Assembly (NCBI GenBank): GCA_904419095.1
Contig: CAJFQT010000042.1
Location: 1-11,205 of the forward strand
Length of the DNA: 11,205 bases
Reading direction: 5' to 3'
Source: an uncultured Clostridia bacterium
GTDB lineage: Bacteria > Bacillota > Clostridia > TANB77 > CAG-508
Both the position numbers and the translations under genes were made by a program. Numbering within the stretch: the stretch's first letter is position 1; the number at the start of each line of letters is the position of its first letter. Shown one piece after another: positions 6,234-11,205 of this stretch. The notes under the pieces were generated by a model. That model made no database searches. It was given only the letters and a program-made list of their open reading frames with translations, and was not told where the DNA came from.

Positions 6234-8039
6234 ATGAAAGAAAACAGCAATCATAAAAACAAAGAAAAAAAGAATAATAAACTATGGTTAGGTGTATTAA
6301 TCTTAGTTGTATTATTAATAATAATCACTGTTTTAGCAGTCTTTTTGACAAAAAATAAAGATGAAAAAGATGAAAATACACTAGCATATACAGAACTTAT
6401 AAAAGAAATATCTGCAGGAAATATTGAAAAAGTAGAAATGACAACAGGAAGCACAACGGTAAAAGTAAAAATTAAAAATCAAGAAGAAGAAAAAACAGCA
6501 ATTGTACCAAATACAGAATCATTCATAGAATTAATACAAACAAAAGTAGCTGAAGGAAATGAAATAGAGCTAATTCAAAAACCAAGAAGCATATTAGTAC
6601 AAATACCTACAATATTACTTAATTTATTACCAACAATAATAATGCTTGCATTATTTATAATGATATTCAAACTACAAGGGTTAGGAGAAAAAGGAAAAGT
6701 ATATGATGAAACAGAAAGAAAAACAAAAGTAACATTCAAAGATGTAGCAGGATTAGAAGAAGAAAAAGCAGAAATGGTAGAAATAGTAGATTTTCTAAAA
6801 AAACCAGAAAAGTATACAAGAATGGGAGCAAAAATCCCAAGAGGAGTATTACTATATGGTAAACCAGGAACAGGAAAAACATTAATAGCAAAAGCAATAG
6901 CAGGAGAAGCAAACGTACCATTTATATCAATGAGTGGATCAGAATTCATAGAGATGTTTGCTGGACTTGGAGCATCACGTGTTAGAAAACTATTTGAAAA
7001 AGCAAGAAGATTAGCACCTTGTATAGTATTTATAGATGAGATAGATGCAATAGGATCAAGAAGAACATCAAATAGTGGAGCTGAATCAGAAAATAACCAA
7101 ACTTTAAACCAATTGTTAGTAGAAATGGATGGATTTAGCTCAGAAGAAACAATAATTGTACTAGCAGCAACAAATAGACCAGAAATGTTAGACAAAGCAT
7201 TACTAAGACCAGGAAGATTTGATAGACAAATAACAATCCCTTCACCAGACTTAAAGGGAAGACTAGAAATTTTAAAAATACACAGTAAAGAAAAGAAATT
7301 ATCTAGTGAAGTAAATCTAGAAAGCATAGCAGAAGATACAGCAGGATTTACAGGAGCAGAACTAGCAAACATCTTAAATGAAGCAGCAATAATAGCAACA
7401 AAGAACAATCATGAAGAAATAGAAAATGATGATATAGAAGAAGCGGTAAAAAAAGTGACAGTAGGACTAGAAAAGAAAGAAAGAGTAATATCAGACAAAG
7501 ACAAAAGACTAACAGCATATCACGAAGCAGGACATGCAGTAGTAAGCAGATATTTGCCAACACAATCAAATGTAAAAGAAGTATCAATAATTCCAAGAGG
7601 AGTTGCTGGTGGATACACAATGTATAAAACTGACGAAGACAAATACTATATCTCAAAAACAGAAATGAAAGAAAAACTAATAGCATTACTTGGAGGAAGA
7701 GCAGCAGAAAAGTTAGTATTAGACGACATATCAACAGGAGCAAGTAATGACATAGAAGTAGCAACAAAAATAGCAAGAGACATGGTAACAAAATACGGAA
7801 TGAGTGATAAGTTAGGACCAATAGACTTCCAAGGAAAAGAACCATATGAAATGCAAATGTTTGGAGAAGATATTGGAGATAGAATAGGTCTAGAAGTAAA
7901 AGCGCTAATTGACGAAGCATACACAAAAGCACAACAAATGCTTATAGAGCATAGAGATAAATTAGATTTAATTGCAGAAACATTACTTAAACAAGAAAAA
8001 GTAAATGAAAAAGAGTTTGAAGAATTTTTTAGAAATTAA
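6234..8039 (+). CDS. ftsH: ATP-dependent zinc metalloprotease FtsH
   Basis: A membrane-anchored AAA+ protease of 601 residues, forming a hexamer that extracts and degrades misassembled membrane proteins and short-lived regulators. Membrane segments lie at about 17-38 and 124-146, with a small outside domain between. The AAA domain shows Walker A GKPGTGKT (209-216), Walker B VFIDEID (265-271), and the second region of homology AATNRPEMLDKALLRPGRFD (311-330) with arginine fingers R325 and R328. The M41 peptidase domain has the zinc motif HEAGH (430-434) and the third ligand D506 in STGASNDIEVAT. The pore loop reads MFAGLGA instead of the usual MFVGVGA, and Walker A has a Lys where most FtsH have Pro. 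The C-terminal tail is short. AAAGGAAG (6218-6225) is eight bases before the ATG. I see no convincing promoter in 6125-6233, so readthrough from DUF1189 is possible. Confidence 0.97.
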   Translation: MKENSNHKNKEKKNNKLWLGVLILVVLLIIITVLAVFLTKNKDEKDENTLAYTELIKEISAGNIEKVEMTTGSTTVKVKIKNQEEEKTAIVPNTESFIELIQTKVAEGNEIELIQKPRSILVQIPTILLNLLPTIIMLALFIMIFKLQGLGEKGKVYDETERKTKVTFKDVAGLEEEKAEMVEIVDFLKKPEKYTRMGAKIPRGVLLYGKPGTGKTLIAKAIAGEANVPFISMSGSEFIEMFAGLGASRVRKLFEKARRLAPCIVFIDEIDAIGSRRTSNSGAESENNQTLNQLLVEMDGFSSEETIIVLAATNRPEMLDKALLRPGRFDRQITIPSPDLKGRLEILKIHSKEKKLSSEVNLESIAEDTAGFTGAELANILNEAAIIATKNNHEEIENDDIEEAVKKVTVGLEKKERVISDKDKRLTAYHEAGHAVVSRYLPTQSNVKEVSIIPRGVAGGYTMYKTDEDKYYISKTEMKEKLIALLGGRAAEKLVLDDISTGASNDIEVATKIARDMVTKYGMSDKLGPIDFQGKEPYEMQMFGEDIGDRIGLEVKALIDEAYTKAQQMLIEHRDKLDLIAETLLKQEKVNEKEFEEFFRN

Positions 8040-8088
8040 GAGATATATTCAGTAAATTAGAGTTAAAAAACATTTATTTATAAGACAG

Positions 8089-8126
8089 ATAAGAGGCAGA
8101 TTTTTCGAAATCTACCCCTTATTTTT
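8089..8126 (+). terminator. Intrinsic terminator after ftsH
   Basis: A 15-bp stem pairs 8089-8103 with 8108-8122 around a TTCG loop, with two mismatches, and is followed by a T-run through 8126. On the minus strand both mismatches become G-U pairs, so the same hairpin may also end the converging dipeptidase transcript, though the T-run on that side is poor. Confidence 0.8.
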
Positions 8127-8218
8127 ATCTAACATAAGTAAACAATATTGCAAACTATAACACACTAACATTAGAACGCTCCTTAAACCTAAACTATAAA
8201 GAAATTTATAAAATTTAT

Positions 8219-9619
8219 TTATAGTTCAAAAATAGCTTCAGCATAAATTTTTGTCGCTAAAATCAAATTATCAATTGAAATAAATTCATCAGTTTGATGA
8301 CACATATCTTTTTGACCAGGAACATTAGCACCAAAAGAAACACAATTTGGAAAAGCTCTAGCATATGTTGCACCACCAATTGCAATAGGTCCAAAATTTG
8401 AATTAGTTTTATTATTAAAAATTTCACAAAGTGTAGTAACAAGTTTAGAATCTTTTGAAACATATAATGGAGCTTTTTCACCAATAAAATTACACTCAAT
8501 AGGCTCATATATTTTTTCTAGAAATATATCTTTAATTTCACTAATTGCAGTGTTTATAGGAATTCTCAAATTCATACCAATTTTCAATAAGTTATTTTCA
8601 AGAGAAACTCTTCCAACATTTAATGTTAAAGCTCCAGATTCATCGCTAAAATTAATACCAAGCTTATAACCATCATATCCTGTTCCAATATAAGTATTAA
8701 AAAATTCAAACAAAGGAATTGATAAATTATATTTATTAAAAATATAATTCAAAGTAACAATTAACCTAGAGACAGAATTTACACCTAAATCAGGATGAGC
8801 AGAATGAGCTTGAACACCATAAGATGTTAGTTTTAAAGTATAATCATCAAATTTTTGAATATCAATTTTAAATTTATTTTCATTTATAAATTTTTCTAAC
8901 AAAGAAATAACCTCATTAATATCTATAGAATTTACAGACAAAACACAAGATGAAATTTTAGGAACAACATTTAAAGGATTATTATTACAATCAATAGATT
9001 TTAATATAAGATTTGCATTAGAATCAGGAGTATATGTCATTTGCAATATTGGAGACAAAATACCTTTTTCTGCATATATACAAGGAAAATTAGCATCTGG
9101 ACTAAAACCAATACTTGGAATCTCTTCATGTGTTTTATAATATTCAATACATTTCCAATTATTTTCTTCATTTAAACCAAGTATTAAACGAACCCTTTTA
9201 TTTAATTTTATCTTATGACTTTCACAATAATCTTTAACAACTTTCATAGCATATAAACTTGCAATAACAGGACCTTTATCATCAATTGCACCCCTACCAT
9301 ATATTTTACCATCTGCAATAGTAGCTGAAAAAGGAGGATAAGTCCAGTTTTCTCCTTCTGGAACAACATCTAAATGACCAATTATTCCAAGTAATTTATC
9401 ACCTTCTCCAAATTCAATATATCCACAATATCCGTCTACATTTTTTGTCCTAAATCCAAGGCTTTGACCTAATTCAAGCATTTTTTCTAAAGCTTCATTA
9501 GCAGATTTACCAAAAGGCATACTTACTTCTGGCATTTGATTAACACTAGGAACTTTAATTAATTCTTGCAAAGAATTTATTATCTCATTTTCTTGATTTT
9601 CAATTATATTATCAAACAT
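8219..9619 (-). CDS. pepV: M20 family dipeptidase, PepV type
   Basis: A cytosolic di-zinc aminopeptidase-like dipeptidase that releases amino acids from dipeptides taken up or made by other peptidases. With the ATG at 9619 it has 466 residues, close to Lactobacillus PepV. Metal and catalytic residues line up in order and spacing: H82 and D84 in GHLDVVPEG, the bridging D113 in GRGAIDDKGP, the catalytic pair E151-E152 in GLNEENNW, D175 in GFSPDANFP, and H441 in CHQTDEF. The block GGATYARAFPNCVSFGA near the C-terminus is typical of PepV. A longer frame begins at a GTG at 9628, but that codon lies within the Shine-Dalgarno, so the ATG eight bases further on is preferred. It is transcribed divergently from the transketolase half and convergently with ftsH. 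Confidence 0.92.
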   Translation of the reverse strand: MFDNIIENQENEIINSLQELIKVPSVNQMPEVSMPFGKSANEALEKMLELGQSLGFRTKNVDGYCGYIEFGEGDKLLGIIGHLDVVPEGENWTYPPFSATIADGKIYGRGAIDDKGPVIASLYAMKVVKDYCESHKIKLNKRVRLILGLNEENNWKCIEYYKTHEEIPSIGFSPDANFPCIYAEKGILSPILQMTYTPDSNANLILKSIDCNNNPLNVVPKISSCVLSVNSIDINEVISLLEKFINENKFKIDIQKFDDYTLKLTSYGVQAHSAHPDLGVNSVSRLIVTLNYIFNKYNLSIPLFEFFNTYIGTGYDGYKLGINFSDESGALTLNVGRVSLENNLLKIGMNLRIPINTAISEIKDIFLEKIYEPIECNFIGEKAPLYVSKDSKLVTTLCEIFNNKTNSNFGPIAIGGATYARAFPNCVSFGANVPGQKDMCHQTDEFISIDNLILATKIYAEAIFEL

Positions 9620-9627
9620 AAATATCA

Positions 9628-9635
9628 CTCCTCTT
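9628..9635 (-). promoter_or_regulatory. Shine-Dalgarno that decides the pepV start
   Basis: Read on the minus strand this is AAGAGGAG. It ends in the G of the upstream GTG and leaves eight bases to the ATG at 9619, so the GTG cannot be the initiation codon used with this site. Confidence 0.8.
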
Positions 9636-9646
9636 TATATGTATAG

Positions 9647-9675
9647 ATTATATTATATTTTACTAATACATACAA
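9647..9675 (-). promoter_or_regulatory. Sigma-A type promoter for pepV
   Basis: On the minus strand TTGTAT (9670-9675) and TATAAT (9647-9652) are separated by exactly 17 bp. A second, overlapping TATAAT at 9652-9657 would give a spacing of 12, too short. The predicted leader is about 20 bases. Confidence 0.55.
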
Positions 9676-9751
9676 TAAATATTCTGAATAATTAAAATTA
9701 TTAAAAATCTTAATTACAAAAAAATTATAAAACCTGAATAAATATATAGCA

Positions 9752-9786
9752 TTTCTACAAAATATATGATATATATTTTATAGAAA
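9752..9786. promoter_or_regulatory. 35-bp palindrome in front of the transketolase half (possible operator)
   Basis: TTTCTA (9752-9757) and TAGAAA (9781-9786) flank AAAATATAT (9759-9767) and ATATATTTT (9771-9779) around a GAT centre, with one mismatch on each side (C9758/A9780). It ends just before the Shine-Dalgarno AAAGGAA (9794-9800). It could be a repressor operator, since a TATGAT at 9765-9770 lies inside it, or a leader hairpin. I could not find a matching -35, so the promoter of this gene is unresolved. Confidence 0.4.
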
Positions 9787-9808
9787 ACTAAAGAAAGGAA
9801 TTATAAAA

Positions 9809-10642
9809 ATGAAAATTCAGAATAAAACTATAGACGAATTAAAAGAAATCGCAAAAAAAATTAGACTAGGAATAATAGATGCTGTATACTATGGGAAATC
9901 AGGACATCCAGGAGGATCATTATCAATTGCAGACATAATGACTGTATTATATTTCGATGAAATGAATATAGATAGCGAAAAACCTGATTGGGAAGAAAGA
10001 GACAGGTTAGTTTTATCAAAAGGACACTGTTCACCAGCACTATATTCAGCACTAGCATATAGAGGCTTCTTTCCAATAGAAGACCTAAAAACATTTAGAA
10101 ATATAAACAGTTACTTGCAAGGACATCCAGATAGAAAGCACATCCCAGGAGTTGACATGACAACAGGTTCATTAGGACAAGGACTATCAGCTGCAAATGG
10201 AATGGCGATTGCAGGGAAGATAGAAAATAAAAATTACAGAGTATATTGCATCTTAGGCGATGGAGAACTAGAAGAAGGTCAGATATGGGAAGCTGCAATG
10301 TCTGCAAACAAATATAAACTAGATAATTTATGTGTAATTATTGATAACAATAATTTACAAATAGATGGAACAATAGATGAAGTAATGAGCTCAAAACCAA
10401 TAGACGAAAAATTTAGAAGTTTTGGATTTGAAATAATAAAAATTGATGGACACAATTTAGAAGAAATAAAAAGTGCTTTTGAAGTAGCAAGAAATATAAA
10501 AAATAAGCCAGTATGTATAATAGCAAATACAATAAAAGGAAAAGGAGTAAGTTACATGGAAAACAAGCCAGAATGGCATGGAAAAGCTCCAAATGATGAA
10601 GAATATAAACAAGCAGTAGAAGACATTAAAAAAATGAACTAA
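9809..10642 (+). CDS. Transketolase, N-terminal (thiamine pyrophosphate binding) subunit
   Basis: A 277-residue split-transketolase N-half. Together with a C-half it moves two-carbon units between sugar phosphates in the non-oxidative pentose phosphate pathway. Visible are SGHPGGS (31-37), the VLSKGHCSPALYSALA block (68-83), GHPDR (105-109), TTGSLGQGLSAANGMA (118-133), and the TPP signature from GDGELEEGQ (150-158) to IIDNNN (177-182). H33, H73 and H106 match the substrate or cofactor histidines of full transketolases. The protein ends at the usual N-half boundary (about residue 277 with WHGKAPNDEEY at 257-267), so it is a natural subunit and not a truncation. The C-half normally follows at once; here 560 bases with no coding capacity follow. 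AAAGGAA (9794-9800) is eight bases from the ATG. Confidence 0.93.
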   Translation: MKIQNKTIDELKEIAKKIRLGIIDAVYYGKSGHPGGSLSIADIMTVLYFDEMNIDSEKPDWEERDRLVLSKGHCSPALYSALAYRGFFPIEDLKTFRNINSYLQGHPDRKHIPGVDMTTGSLGQGLSAANGMAIAGKIENKNYRVYCILGDGELEEGQIWEAAMSANKYKLDNLCVIIDNNNLQIDGTIDEVMSSKPIDEKFRSFGFEIIKIDGHNLEEIKSAFEVARNIKNKPVCIIANTIKGKGVSYMENKPEWHGKAPNDEEYKQAVEDIKKMN

Positions 10643-10647
10643 AAACT

Positions 10648-10678
10648 AAAAAAGATTTTAGAAAAAGCTCTAAAATCT
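10648..10678 (-). terminator. Hairpin after the transketolase half, with its T-run on the minus strand
   Basis: A 10-bp perfect stem (AGATTTTAGA at 10653-10662 with TCTAAAATCT at 10669-10678, 6-base loop) is preceded on the plus strand by an A-run from 10648, which is a T-run on the minus strand. No T-run follows on the plus strand. As written it would stop transcription coming from the right, yet no minus-strand gene is evident there. It may still give partial 3' end protection to the transketolase transcript. Confidence 0.4.
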
Positions 10679-10819
10679 CCACAAAAGTTATATAAATTAT
10701 AGCACATTTTAATAAAAAAAACAAACACAAAAAACAAAAATAAAATAAGATAAATGAATAAAAAAAGAGATAAAATTATATAATACTATTAAAACAATTA
10801 ATTTTAACAAAAATAAAAT
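10679..10819. other. AT-rich spacer with nothing recognised
   Basis: Almost pure A/T with long A-runs. Reading frames on both strands are shorter than 25 codons and have no Shine-Dalgarno. No remnant of a transketolase C-half is visible. Confidence 0.5.
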
Positions 10820-10848
10820 TTGTAATAAAAAAGCTATTATGCTAAAAT
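10820..10848 (+). promoter_or_regulatory. Candidate promoter P1 for 6S RNA
   Basis: TTGTAA (10820-10825) and TAAAAT (10843-10848) are 17 bp apart, the same hexamers as in front of the femX-like gene. It would start a precursor near 10855, about 40 bases upstream of the 6S closing stem, needing 5' processing. Confidence 0.4.
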
Positions 10849-10853
10849 AAAAA

Positions 10854-10871
10854 TAACTTCAAAAGAAGTTA
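10854..10871. promoter_or_regulatory. 18-bp palindrome in the 6S promoter region
   Basis: taacttcaaaagaagtta is a perfect 7-bp inverted repeat with an AAAA centre. It coincides with the predicted start of P1 and covers the -35 of P2, so it may be an operator or a 5' hairpin of a precursor. Confidence 0.35.
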
Positions 10872-10886
10872 ATAATTAAATAGATA
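10858..10886 (+). promoter_or_regulatory. Candidate promoter P2 for 6S RNA
   Basis: TTCAAA (10858-10863) and TAGATA (10881-10886) are 17 bp apart and would start transcription near 10893, exactly at the base of the 6S closing stem. The hexamers are weaker than those of P1, but the start fits the mature RNA better. Confidence 0.4.
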
Positions 10887-10892
10887 TTAAAT

Positions 10893-11086
10893 TTCCCTGC
10901 ATAGTGCGTGTAGACAGAATTTTTAGAACCAACACACATAGAAGAGGGGCCAATCTCGAAAATATGGCGTGCATGCTCACCGTTTGAATTGTGAGAAGCC
11001 CATGAGTATTTTGGTAGGCACCCACCTGTTTTTAGGAACAGGTCCTTAAAAATTCAGACATCTTACGGCTAAGGCGGGGTTTTTTT
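10893..11086 (+). ncRNA. ssrS: 6S RNA
   Basis: About 190 bases matching 6S RNA, the global regulator that mimics an open promoter and sequesters sigma-A RNA polymerase holoenzyme. Sequence blocks GGGGCCAATCTCG (10936-10948), GCATGCTCACCG (10971-10982) and GTGAGAAGCCC (10991-11001) correspond to GGGCCAGTCCC, GCATGCTCGG and CGAGAAGCC of the E. coli RNA. The fold is complete. The closing stem pairs CCCTGC (10895-10900) with GCGGGG (11074-11079) and GAATTTTTAG with CTTAAAAATTC. A central bubble carries a hairpin on its 3' side, ACCTGTT (11024-11030) with AACAGGT (11037-11043). Then GGGGCC pairs with GGCACCC (one bulge), AAAATA with TATTTT, GGC with GCC, and CTCAC with GTGAG at the apex. The T-run 11080-11086 after GCGGGG ends the RNA. 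Exact ends are estimates. Confidence 0.87.
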
Positions 11087-11099
11087 AATTTTTGGAAAT

Positions 11100-11192
11100 G
11101 GGAACATTGGGGACACGCCAAATCGTTCCTTTTTTATTATCATATAGATAATCTAAAAATTGGGAACGATTTGACGTGTCCCCAATGTTCCC
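11100..11192. repeat. Long GGGGAC-type inverted repeat (REP/MITE-like)
   Basis: Two 30-base arms, 11100-11129 and 11163-11192, are inverted copies with a single mismatch; the arms contain GGGAACATTGGGGACACG. The 33-base spacer has its own smaller stem (TTATC/GATAA) and facing T- and A-runs, so the whole 93 bases can form one hairpin. There is no gene inside, no visible target duplication and no Y1 transposase in the window. The arms share the GGGGAC core with the repeat at 3774-3822. It follows the 6S RNA T-run by 13 bases and could add to its 3' end protection. Confidence 0.75.
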
Positions 11193-11205
11193 AAAGTTTA
11201 TTGCT

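Noticed and set aside
6575..7408. 277-codon open frame on the minus strand opposite ftsH
   Set aside because: It lies wholly antisense to the AAA domain of a clear ftsH, is made of low-complexity Ser/Ile/Asn/Phe runs, and has no Shine-Dalgarno. Long antisense frames are expected opposite A-rich coding strands.
7348..7932. 194-codon Leu-rich minus-strand frame opposite ftsH
   Set aside because: Leucine runs arise from complementing the A-rich codons of ftsH; no start signal and no family resemblance.
9620..9628. GTG start for pepV giving three more residues
   Set aside because: The GTG overlaps the AAGAGGAG ribosome site, which is properly spaced for the ATG at 9619.
10638..10707. 22-codon minus-strand frame from an ATG at about 10706
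   Set aside because: It is short, has no Shine-Dalgarno and runs through the hairpin after the transketolase half.
1..11205. CRISPR array, tRNA, rRNA, intact insertion sequence or prophage genes
   Set aside because: No regularly spaced repeats, tRNA-like cloverleaf, rRNA core motif, transposase or integrase frame was seen on either strand.

Overview
The window is very AT-rich, with A-ending codons favoured throughout and strong Shine-Dalgarno sequences. A 5'-truncated sporulation sigma factor that best fits SigK indicates an endospore-forming Firmicute of the class Clostridia. The species cannot be named from the sequence alone.

Layout, left to right. (1) 3-515: the last 170 codons of a sigK-like gene. 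(2) 679-1932: a monocistronic cytosolic protein of the Glycoamylase-like/GH144 family, with its own promoter. (3) 1933-2712: a gene-poor gap holding a bidirectional terminator and a previously untracked 57-residue gene on the minus strand, complete with promoter and Shine-Dalgarno. (4) 2713-6124: a cell-envelope group of a FemAB/FemX-type aminoacyltransferase, an atypical alanine-racemase-family enzyme and a DUF1189-like membrane protein, with a GGGACGG repeat between the first two. (5) 6234-8039: the membrane protease ftsH, closed by a strong hairpin terminator. (6) 8219-9619, minus strand: a PepV-type M20 dipeptidase whose start is better placed at an ATG nine bases inside the longest frame. 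(7) 9809-10642: the N-terminal half of a split transketolase, without its C-terminal partner beside it. (8) 10893-11086: a 6S RNA, recognised from primary-sequence blocks and a closing stem, central-bubble hairpin and apical stem that all pair. (9) 11100-11192: a large GGGGAC-type inverted repeat at the window edge.

How the parts relate. The FemX-like enzyme and the racemase could both act on peptidoglycan cross-bridge or stem-peptide amino acids. The DUF1189 protein is translationally packed against the racemase, and FtsH controls membrane-protein quality. The dipeptidase supplies amino acids, the transketolase half belongs to pentose-phosphate metabolism, and 6S RNA tunes sigma-A RNA polymerase. 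Most of the window is ordinary chromosome. The points that deserve a second look are the racemase with a lost CMDQ motif, the new small membrane-type gene, the orphan transketolase half, and two palindromic repeats that share a GGGGAC core.
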